Shown here in pieces: positions 36,601 to 50,170 of a stretch of DNA of 64,000 nt. Where the stretch lies: the NCBI GenBank assembly GCA_021442155.1, contig CM038215.1, positions 214,824,982-214,888,981 of the forward strand, written 5' to 3'. Origin of the DNA: Cymbidium sinense (lineage: Eukaryota > Streptophyta > Magnoliopsida > Asparagales > Orchidaceae). The position numbers were made by a program, and so were the translations under genes. The notes beneath the pieces are model-generated. The model was not told where the DNA came from, made no database searches, and saw only the letters and a program-made list of their open reading frames with translations. How positions within the stretch are numbered: the stretch's first letter is position 1; each line of letters starts with the position of its first letter.

Positions 36601-39600
36601 TTCAAAATATTTTTCTTAGCATCAGAAGACCAAAGAAAAATATCTTACTTTAAATGAATTAATAAATTAGAAAAATTTCTTAGCATCAGAAGACCTAGGA
36701 TTTAAAGAATAATTAAAAGAAATGTAAAATTAATTAAGCCCTAAGTTAAAGAATTGATACACCAAAGATAATTGAAATGATTAATTGGAAATCAAGATTA
36801 ATTAATTTTTGGATTTTACATTTAAACAAGAACTCGCTAATTTTGAAATCATATTAAATCCACTTAAATTAAATAAATAATGAAAATTATAAATAAACAT
36901 ATATGATTAATTAAACCATCTAATAACCTAATAGCTTAGGATGGCCTAGATTAGGTTTATGACCTAAGTAGTTCATTCTTTTAGGTTTCTTAGGTTATGA
37001 TCAATAATTAAGTATTAATAAGAAAAATCTCATTATAAAAAATTTAATTAAATAATAAATCCTTAAACATAAAATGCATTTTAAGTCGACTTAAATAATG
37101 GATTGAACAACTAAATCAATAAAGATCCTAAATCATGAAATCTAAATAATATAAACTATTTGAATAATGAAATAAACATCTTTAAATCAATCTTAAATTT
37201 AAAAATTAACTTAAATCAACTAAGTTAAATATCTTAGATCATCTAATGTTAACATACATTCTTATTAACTAAATAAAAAAATTGAATTCCAAATAAGTGA
37301 ATGAGATTAATCAAACTGAAGTCAAATGAATAAAAAAAATATATGTGAAGTTGGCTAATCATTTCTATCTTAATTTTTTATCAAACAAAGAAAGTATAAA
37401 ATTGAATATAAACTTAAATCATGAAATCAAATCAAATAACTATTAATTTTAAATAATATTAAAATAAATTAACCAAAATAAAATTTAAATAAGCTAAATC
37501 AATTAAAACTAGATTAGAAGATCATATTAAATTAAGCAATCATTAAACTAAAAATCAATCAAACAACTAAAATTTAAGAAACCAAATAAATAAACTTTTA
37601 ATTAAAAATTTGAATAATAGATCATTTTGAATTGTAATTAAATATCATAAATTGATTGAATTAAAATACATTAATTAAATCAAATCAAATTGAACGAAAA
37701 AAAGAAATCATTAAATTTAAACAACATTTAAAATTATTTAATCATATAAGCCATATTTGATAAAACCTATCAAATAAAACTTGAAGGAATTAAACACTAA
37801 TTAAATTATTCAAATTAAATTAAATTAAAACTTAATAAATTTAAAGTAAAAAATCAATTTATATGAAATTAAATAAGTCCAATAAATTTAACTTTAGAAA
37901 TTTTAATTAAATCTAATGAACATCAATTAAATTAAATCTTGAAATAAATTTAAAAGGGTTAATTAAGATATATAGGCTCTTAGTTTGACCCTTAGAATGG
38001 ATCTTCATATTAGGATGAAAATTCCTTTATGTTAAGATCGAGATGTTGAATAGAATGGGTTACGCCCAAAGTAAAATCTATTTTATTCTCCAATCTTTAA
38101 AACCTAAATTCAACTTCAACACAAAAATAACCTTCAAATTGAAATGAAATATAAAATCAATTTAATCATTTAAATTGGAACTTCCCAATGATAAATTGAA
38201 TAAATATTGAGTTTTGAACCAAAATTTGAATCTAAGGAAATAAAAAGCCCTAGTGTAATCATACCATGCAAGTCCTTCTTTTCACACAGTAGATTATTAT
38301 GTCACTGACCGTAGATTTAGCTTATGAAGATGACCTGTGTTGCTTTGTGATGAAAAATGTTATTTTCTTATTTTATAGTGTAATATTTTAGACTAGATGA
38401 CTAAGAATTATATGCACATTAGTCTAGATGTTAGGACGTTCTTTTCAGGTTAACACTAATTTCTATAGGGGTTTTACTTTAAGGGATTATCATAATGAAG
38501 ATAGAATACTATTTGCTTGCATGTGTTGTTTAAGTCCCTAAGCATAGCTCAATAATATAGGTGGACTTGGTAGCCATTGATGCTAAGATCATATGTTTGA
38601 AATATAAACTGTTGGTGTGATGTATACTTTTCTTGACATATGTTTTGGTTTATATTTTATAATTTTAAAATATAATTTGAGCTTTAAATTGGGTTAAGAT
38701 CTATAGGGTTTAGGAATTGTAGGAGCTAATTCTACGTTTTGGTGGTTCTCTATGGAGTCTAAGGAGGTCCCTGAAGAATGTGATGATCATGGATGAAGAC
38801 CCCCATAGATTGAGACATTTTAGTTCATGTTGTATAAAGATAAATAATGCTCACTCTGTATAAAATCCCTAGTTTCATTGGGTTATTTTATTAATTTAAT
38901 TTGGTTTGATTTATTTTGAGGTGCCCAATAGAACTTCATACTTTTTATAAGTTTCTTTTTGTGATTCTGATAAAGCCTGAAAATGTTAGGCTCAAAGAGT
39001 TTAAATTATTCTACCCCATTAAAATTTAAATATCTCAAATAAGAAATAAAAACTTATAACCTCACCATAATTAAAGCCCTAGGAAAACAACTAAAAGCAA
39101 TTAGAAAAAAATTAGCCTTTGTGAACCATGAGAGCTTATTGTTAATTATTATTGAATTGGATGCTTCACCATTATACATAAGTGGCATCTGACTTGTAAG
39201 GATGACCACCCTTCTTGGAAAAGTGTGTCTTGTTGTAATGATTTGGCCTATGACCTTATTCTAGTTCCATCTCATTATAGGCATGAAATTGCATATCCAA
39301 AACCTTAAAAAAATTCTGAGTCAAAATACATAAAACACAAAAAATATTGCATTACTTAGATGCATAACAACCAGTCATGATCTTAGGGTTAGGGAGTGAG
39401 TCCAGCTCTTAGCTTTCTTTTCTAAATACAACAACCCAATCATCTTGCATTCATAAAGACTAAACTCATGGATGTGAAATCACTCAGGTGGTGTCAGCTA
39501 GAAATCCTTCCAGGTGTCCAATAGAGTTAGGGATATGTTCAAATTCTTAAGTGAGAAAGAGATCCCATAATTCTCTAAATTAGACTAGGTCGAGCTTCTG

Positions 39601-39614
39601 ACTTATGTCAGTCT
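33635..39614 (+). repeat. Solo LTR D1, left part
   Basis: Starts TGACATCATTTTTGGATGAG, matching the starts of D2 (39615) and D3 (56721). It runs collinear with D2 through the TTGACC-rich part (34140), a less AT-rich part (34860-35520), a long AT-rich part (35760-37960) and the conserved promoter-like block (38290-38960). It stops at 39614 at the point equivalent to about 45570 of D2. The remainder is at 46208-46846. Together they make 6619 bases, against 6593 for D2. No internal element sequence lies between, so it is a solo LTR. The bases before it, accat (33630-33634), may pair with tccat at 46843-46847 as a target duplication with one change. Confidence 0.82.
38833..38839 (+). promoter_or_regulatory. 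TATA-like box in D1
   Basis: TATAAAG after the conserved gaagaccccc block (about 38796), at the same place in the LTR as the other TATA-like words. Confidence 0.4.
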
Positions 39615-41692
39615 TGATCTCATTTTTTGATTAGGTTAACATCATCTTCATTCTTAGTAATTATGACACATAATCTTAGATTAAGAATTTTCTAATTAGA
39701 CACTTAAGACATCACATGTAGTGACTAGATGAAATGTCTTAAGGTGAATGACTAAGCCATTTTAGTCAACCCTTATAAAACTTAACTCAACCTAATTACA
39801 TTAGGTGAACCTAAAGTAAACCCACATCTATAAAATTCAACATAGATCTAAATCAAACACATCTTAATTGAAATCTAAATCTAATTGAGCTTAGACCAAA
39901 GTAATTTGGATGGTTTACCCAATTAACTTATTTAAGCTCAAAATCACCTAAACTTAAAGAAATTGAAATAAATTCAAAACAAATTGAAATAAAGTGTAAA
40001 AAAAGTATATAATTAATGCATGAACCTAAAAATAAATCTAGATGAGGTTCAAGTTGATCAATTATGTCACTTGACTTAGGGTCGACCTATGTGAGCCTTA
40101 CCAAGTCAAAAGTCAACTCACCAAAATTTGACCAAATTGAGTCTTTCTAAGGGCTTAAAGTCATGAAATGAATATGTTTAAACATTAATCTAAAAAAAAT
40201 ATAAATCCAATAAGGTCTCAAATGGGTTAACTTGATCACTGATCCCAATAAACCCAAATGGACCTTATTGAACCTAAATTCAAATTAAACTAAAATTAAT
40301 TCAAATTGCATATTCAAAATAATTTGAAAATTATAATCAAACATAATTAAATTAATCATTGAGTTTAATTTGACTAATTTAGTCATTTGACCCAAAGTGA
40401 ATCCATTTTGACCCATTAAGCCTAATTTGGGTTAATTGGAAAATCAAAATCAACTTCAAACTAAATAAAATTAATTGCTCCAAATCATCCCACATATATG
40501 CTTAAACATGATTGAAGTCTAAATGTACCTTAAATGAGTCAAATTGGTCAATCAACTCTATTAAACTCAACTTAACCCATTTAAGTCAAAATGGGACAAG
40601 TTAAGACAAAATCAATATCAATCCTAAATCTAATGAAATAAATTTATTAGAAACATTATAAATGATTAAACAAATGAAATTATAATTCAACCTAAATTCC
40701 AAAGTGACTAATTAAGTTTGGGAATCTAATTTGATTCATCATTGATCAAATGAGACAAATTAGCTTAAACCAAATAAAATTCCCTTATAATATGAATCAA
40801 TTGGGTTCTAAATATCCTAATAAGCAATGGAGTACAATCACAAAATAAATATACCTCCAATGATTAAATGAGTTAATCAAAATCAACTCAAAACCAAAGG
40901 ATGGTCAAATAGATCAAACCTAAACATTTAAGCCCAAAACCCAAACAAATTACACTTGGATTTCTTTAGACCCATCTTAGATGAACCTAAGTCAACTGGA
41001 AACCAAGGCTAGGGGTCTAAAGAGCTACTGATTAGTTTAAGGAAAGAGAAGAAGATGCTATGGAGGAGAGGAAGCCCAAATCAGCCACTTCACCCCATCT
41101 AAGGCCAATCCATGCTTTTTTGCATCACCTATAACATATCAAACTTGTGCTTTGACCTCCTCACCGCCTTTAGCATCATCATGAGGTTCTAATTCTAATG
41201 GTCGGCTACCTCTCATCACCCAAAAGGTTAAGTTCATGGCCATGTATAAAGAAAAGGAGAGATGCCAAATTGAGGACTTTGGCTCACTCCACCACCTTCC
41301 TTTAGTGAAATCAAGCATGACCAAACCTTCTACTCCTCCAAACTTCTCCGTTCATTCCTAACACCAAACTCTGATTAGCACAGTGGACGTTCACCTTTAC
41401 ACTAATTTAAAGGGAGGCAATACACGATTCCTTTACTAAAAGCTTCACCCAACCTCCTTGTGTGTTTTTAAAACCCAAAGCACCAACCGAGACCTAACGC
41501 TAGTGAGGTATGGCCAAAATTGACTCCCCTTTAAATTCACATTAGTTGTTTATAAAGTGAACTTAGTTTTAGGAATGATTAAGCCATATAGATCCCTTCA
41601 AATCACTAGTTGATAATTTTGCAATTGAATTCCTATGATTTTATCACATAGATCACCAACAATTAGCCTCAAAATTTTGATGGAAGGAGATG

Positions 41693-41740
41693 AAATCATA
41701 TTTATCCATTCCTTCTATTTAGAATGAATGGCTACGATTT
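41693..41740. other. Imperfect hairpin in D2, counterpart of the perfect one in D3
   Basis: aaatc with an inner part atccattc, a loop starting cttcta, then gaatgaat and outer gattt. The outer and inner arms pair while the middle does not. It aligns with the perfect 19-base stem at 58519-58562 in D3. Confidence 0.5.
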
Positions 41741-44700
41741 AGTTGATCCAATCGATTGAATCTCTTAAGGAAACCATGTTAATCCTGGGTTGTTGGATCA
41801 TTGATGGGATAGTCCTAGTAAAATCATGTCCTTGCCACTAATTTAACATAAGATTCACCTTGATCTCATGTAGCCCAATCACACACCTCCACGTGTAAAG
41901 CAGTGCCACATCAGTACCACGTGGGGTTGATTGGGTGGTTTTAAGTGGGAAAATTTTGATTTTCTTAATTTTAAAAATGCAAAAAATACCAAAAATATCA
42001 AAAATTCATATAAAATATAATATGCAATAAAAAATACAAAATAAGGGCTTTATGGATTCATCTCAATGTGAAAATTCATTAAACTTAAAATCTCAAATTT
42101 TTGTTAAGTAATTTTAGGTTAATTTGGGTTTAATTAAAATCAAATAAACTTTAATTAAGCTTAAATTATTGATCTAATTAACCTAAGACTTTGGGAAGTG
42201 AAAATGAAGTTAAAACAAACTTTAGATAAATTTCATAGGATTTATTAGTGAGTAAATTATAATAAGTAAAATTTTCAACCTTAAAATCTTAATTTAATGA
42301 AATAAATTAATAAAAAATTAAGAGAATTAAAACAAAATCATAAAATCAACTTGAAACATCATAATATTCACTAGTTAACCTAAGCAAAATTTTAAACTTC
42401 ATTGAAGCTGTTAATCCTCAAAATGATCTAATTAAGTAAATGAATTAATTAATTAATTTAATCAATGTTACCTTTAAAAATCATAATAAATCAACCAAGA
42501 ATCTAAATTCTAAATAACTTTTTGAATTCATCTTCTAGAAAGAATCAAAGGAAATTAAAGCCATAAGTAATCCTTAAAAATCTAAGCTTAATTTATGTTT
42601 TATTAAAATTCTTTCACCCTTAATTAGATCTAAAATACATATCTAATTAAGATAAAATTTTAGTAAAATGAAATTAGCAAGGAACCCCATTTTCCATAAA
42701 AAGTTTAAAGATAAATGACTTTTAAATCAAAAGTTGTTAAATGTTCAAGTTCTATGTTCATTTAAATTGAATAATAAATCAAAAAAATTATAGAAATTAT
42801 GAAATTAATGGAATTAACTCAAAACATTTTAAACAACATCAAAGGACATTAGAGAAATTTCCTAACCCTCTAAAGTTGAGAAATTTACTAACCCTCTAAA
42901 GTTGAGAAATTTACTTAATCACATATTTAGGGTTTAAAGAATAATTAATTAAAAAAATTAAGTTATTAAATTGATAAACTTACGATAACCCAAATAACTA
43001 GTTCGAAAATACGATTAATTAATCTCTTAAACTCATATTTAAATAAAAATCATTAAAATTTAAATCATCTTAAATTCACTTAACATTAAATGAATGATGA
43101 TAATTACATTTAAACATAAATGATTAATAAAATCATTTAATCTTAATATCATAAAAGCTTAGATGGCTTAGATAAAGTTTAGGTCCTAAGTAGTTCATTC
43201 TTTTAGGTTTCTTAGGTTATAATCAATAGTTAACTATTACTTAGAGAAAGCTCCATCATAAGAAATCTAATTCAATAATAAACACTTAAACATAAGATAT
43301 CCCCTAAAACTAACCTAAATAATGAATAAAATAAATAAATTAATAAAAATCCTAAGTCATGAAATCTAATGAAATCAAAACCTTTAAAACAAGCTTAAAT
43401 TAAAAAAAAAACTAGTCAACTAAGTTAAACCATTTAAGTTTAATAAAAATTAACATTAATTAAAATGAAATAAGTGAATAAGATTAATCAAATTAAAGAA
43501 ATATAAGATTGAATATAAACCAAAATTTTGAAATTACATCCAATAATATTCATCTTAAATGAACAACATAAAATTTAAACAAATTAAATTGCTTGAAACA
43601 AAATTAAAAGATCAAATTATAATAAATAATCATTAAATTAAAATCAATCAACTAAATGATTAAAGTTTTAATTGAAATTTAAGGGACCATTTTAAATTAT
43701 AATTGAAAGTTATAAATTGGTTAAACCAAGATATATTAATTAAATAAAATGAATTTGAATGAAAGAAAAATAAAATCTTTGAATTCCAACAACATTTAAA
43801 ACTAATTATACATAAAATTCAACCTTAAATAAATAATTAACCATTAATAAAATTAATTCCATCTTAAGTCATTCAAATAAATTTAAAATGGTTAATTAAG
43901 ACACTTAGGATCTTAGTTTGAACCCTAGAATAAATTTTTATATTTTAAGATGAAAATTTCATTCTACTAGGATTAGGATGTTGAATGAAATGGATTCTAC
44001 CCAAAGTAGAATTTATTTTATTTTTTATTCTTTAAAACTTAAATATAACCTTAACACAAAAATAAATCCCAAAATGAAATAAAATCTAAAATCAATTAAA
44101 TTATTTGAATTGAAACCATCTAAGGATAAAATTGAATGAACCTTAAATAAAATTAAAACTTAAACTTAAATGGCCTAGTGCTATCATACCACACACACCC
44201 ATTCTTTCACATACTAGATTATGAAGTCATCGACCCTAAACTTAGGTTAGGCTGATGATCTATGATGCTTTGTGATGTGAAATAATATTTTCTTTATCTT
44301 GTGGTGTAATGTTTTAGACTAGATGGCTATATATTATTTGTTCACTAGTCTGGATGTTAGAGCATTCTTTTTAGGCAAACACTATTTTCTACAAAGGGCT
44401 GTGCTTAAATGGATTGTCATAATAAATATAAAATAAATTCTATTTTCTTTCATGTGCTAATTAAATCCCTAAGAATAGCATAATAGGATAGATGAGATTA
44501 GCAACTACTAGTGTTAAGCCTATATGTTTCAAATATAAATTGTTAGTGTGTTGCATGTATTTCTTGATATTTATTTTGTAGGGACTAAGAATTTATTTTA
44601 GAATTTTAAATTATAATTTGAGCCTATAATTATGTTAATATCTATAAGGTCTATGGAATATTAAGAGTCAACTTTACTAGTTGGTGATCCCTTGTGACTT

Positions 44701-44774
44701 GTGGAGGTCCATGAAGATGACGATCATAGATGAAGACTTCCATAGATCAAGGCTTTTGATTCTAAGTCAAATTG

Positions 44775-44781
44775 TATAATG
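44775..44781 (+). promoter_or_regulatory. TATA-like box in D2
   Basis: TATAATG after the conserved gaagacttcc block (about 44733). It is followed by gctacccac and ggtacct words shared with P and E. Confidence 0.35.
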
Positions 44782-46207
44782 GCAGAGATCGGCTACCCAC
44801 TTTTCTTTTCTTCTGTAATGTATAATGGTACCTAGCTTCATTGGCCTATTTTATTAATTTAATTTAGCTTGATTTATTTTAGGTGCCTAATAGAACTACA
44901 TGATTTTTCTAGGTTTCTTTCTATAATGAAATCTCTAGAAATGTTAGGCTCTTAAGAAAAACTAAAATTTTCTACCCCATTAAAATTAAATAACTCAAAC
45001 ATAAAATTAAAAATCATAAACTCACTAAGAATAAATCCCTGAGCATAATTTAAATGAAACAAGAAGTAATATGTCTTTATGAACCATGAGAGCATATTAT
45101 TCATCTTTCTTGAATTGGGCACTTCACCCATTGCACATAAGGGGCATCTAGCCTGTGAGGATGACCACCTTTTTTGGAAAAGTGTGCCTTCTTATATTGA
45201 TTTGTCCCATGATGATTTTCTAATTGCATCTCTTTGCTTTGCATACCCAAGTCTTAACACTAACATTGTGAGTCAAAATAAGTAAAACACAAAAATTATT
45301 ACATTAGTTAGGTTTATAACATACCAATCATGATCCTACAGTTTAGGGATTGATTTTGAGTTCTTAGCCTCTTTTTTAAATATAATAGGACAGCCATCTT
45401 GCATACAAATGACTAGAATTATAAATTTAAAATTGCTTAGGTGGTGTTAATTGGTAACCCTTCCAGGCAGGTAATAAGTCCAAAAAAGTAAAGGATATGT
45501 TCATTTTCTCAAGTGAAAAAAAGAACCAATAATACCTAATAATTATATTAGGTTGAGTTTTTGACCTATGTTAGAAGTATTTGTAGACTTAGTTTTTGAA
45601 GCATCCTATTAGAATAAATCTTCAACCACTAAGTATTTCTAAAGTCTTGTGTTGCCAGAATCTAAACCCTAAATTTTTAATAAAATGTTAATAAAAAATT
45701 AAATTTAATTTTAAAATTGTAAAACCCAACGATAAGATAGTTGAAATGTTTACTGGGCATCCTAGTATTTATAAGTTTTTTTCTAATATTTACTAATTGG
45801 CTTCTAAAAAGAATTCTTCCTCCTTGGAGCATTCTCCTTTGAAGTTTTGAATTAACAATCTTTTAAGACAAGCTTTGAAATTTATAGACATAAATGTTAG
45901 CTTCTTTAATTAAGAGTATTCTTAAAAAGAATTCCCTTCTTTCTGAGGTGTAATTAACTATAGGGGCTTGCCCTTATAAGGAATTACAAACCCTATAATA
46001 AATAAACCTTGTTTTTCTTTTCATGTAGTTTAAGGGAAAATCTCTGGATATTGAAGACCCATTAGCTTTAGGAGTCCTTATTAAGTTATCAAATTCATTA
46101 CAAGGTGATATATTTATCTTTTGAGATAATATATTTATCCCTTAATGGCATATTTGTTTAACTAAAAAAGTACCCCCAAAATTTATATGGTCTCATATAT
46201 TTTCTCA

Positions 46208-46846
46208 ATAGTTATAAACACTTGTAGACTTAGGTACTGAAGCATCATATTAGAGTAAGTCTTCAATCATTAGGCATTTTTGTAGTCTTATGCTGCTAGA
46301 ATCTATGTCTTAAATTTATGATAAAATGCTAACTCAAAATTTCGATAATCTCAGATTGAAAAAAAAATGTAAAGACCAATGATATGATAGTTGAAATACT
46401 TACTGGACATCCCAGTATCAATAAGCATTTTTTACTTATTTCTAGTTGGCTTTCGAAAAGTACTCTTTCTCTTTGGAGAATTACTTATTAAAATTTTAAA
46501 TCAATCTCCTTTTAAGACAAGCTTTGAAATCCATAGAGATAAAGATCAATTTTTTTAATCAAGAGTATTCTTAAGAGGAATTCCACTCTTTCTAAGATGT
46601 AATAAGCTATAAGGGTTTACCCTTATAGGGAACTATGAACTCTATAATAAATAATTGTTGTTCTACTTTTTCATGTAGTCCATGGGTAAGATCTTTAGTA
46701 TAAGAGCCTTAGAAGATCTTAATAAATAATTGAATCCATTATAAGATAATCTATTTATCTTTAAGATAGTATATTCATCACTTAATGACGTATTTGATTA
46801 TCTTAATAAGTATCCCTAAGATCTACATGGTGTCATAAATTCTCCA
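46208..46846 (+). repeat. Solo LTR D1, right part
   Basis: Repeats the last 637 bases of D2 (from about 45571): cacttgtagacttagg at 46218 matches 45580, and the ends ggtgtcataaattctcca and ggtctcatatattttctca correspond. It ends CA at 46846, after which the E LTR resumes. Confidence 0.8.
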
Positions 46847-48721
46847 TAGGGGTTGCTATATTTTAAAAAAAATTAAAATAAAATGTTCTTGCTTGCAGGT
46901 GTTGTTTGCCCCTTCTAAGCATAGCTTGTTAAAATAGATGGGCTTGACACCCGATGGTGCTAAGTCTAATAAGAATCATAACTACTTGGTGTGTGTGTAT
47001 TATAGCTAACTTCTATTTTGGAGGTTTAGTTAATTTTTTTTTTAATTTTCTTAAATGTAATTTTATAATAGAATTATGATTAGAGCCATAGAGTTTAGGA
47101 TGAACAATGGCTAGAATGCACAGACTCATGAGGCTTATAATACCTATAGGATCCAAGACTTCGAAGATCAAGAGAAGATGAAGACCCCCATAAGATTCTC
47201 TAATTTGTTGTAACTTTTATTTTAATCTGGGAAGTATAAGGGTTGAGCTCAACAATCTACTTTTCTTCTTTCTTAGGCTATATAATGGTACCCGGTTGCA
47301 CCGACCTGTTCTTTATTCTTTTAATTTGAATTGTTTGGTGTGTTTACTCAATGTACACATTAGAATCGCATGCTTTGTATAGGTTTCATAAAGTATGATT
47401 ATTGTTGTTTGGCCAAGATTTTGATAGGCACTTTAGGACATAAATTTTCTACTCTAATTTAACATTTAAAATATTAACTAACATAACTCATAATCTTATC
47501 TTATAGCATAATGATTAATCAATTAAATGATTTATAAATATTTAGGTTTGTGATGGATGTATAACATTCATGCATGTATATTATCTTCTCTCCTTGAACA
47601 TAGGGATCTCCACTCATTACACAATAGGGGGATTCTAAGATCATTGTTAGTAAGCCCCTTAAGTGAAGAACACACTTCTTGTAGATTAGCCCATAATGTG
47701 ATTTCACCATACATATAAGCATATTTTCCCACCCAAGCATGAGTCAAAATTTTGATTTTATAATTTCATAAAAGAAATTTTATTACATTAGTTAGGACAA
47801 TGCACATACCCATCACGGTCTAGAATTTAAAGAGTGAGTTTAGGCTCTTAGATTTTTATTTTTAATAAATAGCAGCCTAGCCATCTTGCATTCATGGGAC
47901 TTGACCACATGATTTTAACCTATAGGAGGTGTTAGATAGTAGCTCTTCTTAGTAGTTGTAAGTGTAGAAGAGTCAGAATAGCATCATTTTCTCTTATGGA
48001 AGTGAATTAACATATCCTAATTTCTTTCTCGCTAGATTTACTCGAGCTCTTATGTTATGCTTGAGCACCTTAGTCTTAGAATCTAAGGTAGCTTATTTCT
48101 CTTTTATTATGGGTGTAAATCCTCACCTGCAATGTATTTACATAATCCCATGTTGTGAGATTATAGGTCTTAGCATTTTAATAAAATATCAATTTAAATA
48201 ATAATAATTCTGGACTTTAAAAATATATAGCCTCACTATAGGATAGACTAAAGTGATCACTAGGCTTCCTAGTATCATGAGTACTTCCTACTTATCTTTC
48301 ATTAGACTCTGCTAAGAGTTCTTCCTAATTGAATTTTCTTATTTGCTCCTACAAATTACTAATTATTTATTCTAACACTTTGAAATCCATAGAGTGTAAG
48401 CAGAGCACTTTAATCTAGTGTTCTCTTAGAAGATTCATATCTTCTAAGATTTAATTAACTATAGACTCATGCCCTTATGAAGAACTTATAACCTAGCTTA
48501 AAATAAACCCTATTTTATATCATTAATGTAAGTTAGGAAAAAAAATCTATGGTACACGTAGACCCATTAGTCTTAAAAGTTCTTATTAGATGATTGATCA
48601 ATTATAAAGTAATATCTTTACTATTCATGGTAGTTTATCATTCTTTAATGTCGTACTCAATCATTTCAATAAGTACCCCCTAAGATCTATATGGTATGCC
48701 ATTACTTTTTTAAACACCACA
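46847..48721 (+). repeat. LTR of element E, 3' part
   Basis: Related to the P and D LTRs from the middle module on (ggggttg at 46848, gcttgcaggtgttg at 46890) to the end. It contains gaagaccccc (about 47189), a TATA-like word, and the end signature tcgtactcaatcatttcaat (about 48650). It ends CACCACA at 48721, as does the M LTR, and a primer site follows at 48730. It is therefore the 3' end of a 5' LTR of a + strand element whose left part is split by D1 and M. Confidence 0.78.
47235..47241 (+). promoter_or_regulatory. TATA-like box in E LTR
   Basis: TATAAGG downstream of gaagaccccc, matching the P 3' LTR word exactly. Confidence 0.35.
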
Positions 48722-48729
48722 AAAATTTT

Positions 48730-48746
48730 TGGCAACTCTATTGGGG
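48730..48746 (+). other. Primer binding site of element E, tRNA-Arg type
   Basis: TGGCAACTCTATTGGGG begins 9 bases after the LTR end. Tat/Ogre elements are known to prime with tRNA-Arg, whose 3' end pairs with TGGCGACTC. This site differs from that in one base of the first nine, a G to A transition. It is the best preserved primer site in the window and gives the direction of E. Confidence 0.65.
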
Positions 48747-48779
48747 AAAGTTCCTCTCACCATGATTGCTTAGAAAAAA

Positions 48780-49480
48780 ATATCTTTTGGAAGCTCTCTG
48801 CCATATGTATTGAGATGGGTAAAAGTATGTTCTTCATGAGGCAGATTGATATATATTCAACCAGATTTTCCCAAACATTATGATAGGGTTTATTTAGATT
48901 TGGGTTCTACTTCCTATGAACATAAGCCTTCATAGTTAATTACCTTTCTTACTGTAGTAAGAGACCACTCTCAATTAAGGTGGAAACAAACATATCTATT
49001 TAGTGTCTGGTGGTGTGTGTGGCATAGTAGAGATGATTGCATAAATAAATAGAAGGCTAGTTCCAATCAAGATCCCATGGTTTCACCATCCTAGGACTAC
49101 ATTGTTCTGGTCTACCAACATTAGAGGGCTATTAACTGTAACATCTAGGGAGTTTGATTTGCAGCCATGGGTTGCATCATCTTAATTATCCTAAGTAGAC
49201 CAAAGTTTTAGTCTATGGGTTGAGTGAATTAGGGGAAAAATAAATTTATAAGTTTATCTAATAATTCAATGAAGTCTGCATTGTAGATATATATATGATT
49301 TACATCTACTAGAATGTTGTTAGGGTGTTCACATAAAAAACTGATGGGTTAGACTTACATCCCTTTGGAATTCCAATAGGGTATAGATTGTTCATATGGT
49401 TAACATATAGATTTGACTTACATCCCTTTGGAATACCAAATTTATTTAGGTATTCACATGACAAATATTAATTTATGGTT
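48780..49480 (+). repeat. First copy of the E leader repeat
   Basis: The block with gattgatatatattcaacca (about 48846) and gatttgggttctacttc (about 48898), and the later cttacatccctttggaat words (49354, 49429), recurs at about 51500-52560 and 53350-54410. This first copy is partly diverged. It seems non-coding. Confidence 0.65.
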
Positions 49481-50056
49481 TTGAGGGGCAGCAGTTTGAT
49501 GCTAGAAATGTGGTGTATCATGGTTGTGCCTTAGTATTATTAAAATGGTGCTTTGGCATTGCGTAATTAGCACTATAACATTATAAGGCAGGAATTCATG
49601 TCTTAAAACTTGGACTTCAGTGCCTCAGTACTATAAGGCTAGCACTATAGTGCATAAGATGGGATGAGATTGGATTAATTTGATCAGGTTGACAAATTGA
49701 TCGGCGCCTAGGCACTAACTATATGGTGCCATAATGTCATTGAATGGTTGGTTCAGATAGTAGATGTACATATACTTTAAATGAAAAAAAATAAACTTTT
49801 TGACTAGCACTATAACATTGAGTTTGAACGGCACTGAGCTACATCAATGTATGATTCACTTTTCAGTTCGGGTTGTTTACCAAATTAATGTTAATAAATA
49901 GTAATAAGTGCTCTTTTTAACAAGTATAGTAACCATCTTGTCTAGGTGACTAGCACATAAGTGTCACATGCAGAGCACTTTGGTGCTATTCTTAAATCTC
50001 ATAAACTAAGAGGCCTGACCGCCAATGCAAGATTGTGTTAGATCTAGTCTACAAAT
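49481..50056 (+). other. E leader before the transposon-protein gene
   Basis: No reading frame. It holds many diverged short words of the type ggcactgagct, ggtgctttggc and agcactataacatt, which also recur at 54650-55090 and 55480-56110. They may come from an old short tandem repeat. Confidence 0.4.
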
Positions 50057-50170
50057 ATGACCCTTAAACTACGATTTTCATTGCCTTATTTCTCTTTGGA
50101 AAATCCTTTCTTCTCCTTTCTTTTTTTTATTCATTTTAGGAAAATAAATATGCTAGTAAAGTACTTCCAA

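Larger units (their letters stand above)
39615..46207 (+). repeat. Solo LTR D2, inserted in D1, 6593 bases
   Basis: Starts TGATCTCATTTTTTG and ends TTTTCTCA at 46207. Collinear with D1 and D3. To the left is D1 sequence ending in cttatgtcag, and to the right D1 sequence resumes with ataaacacttgtagac. The 637 bases of D2 after the equivalent point match the 639 bases of D1 on the right, which fixes the nesting well. No clean target duplication is left. It contains an imperfect hairpin at 41693-41740. Open frames in it are short and not supported as genes. Confidence 0.82.
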
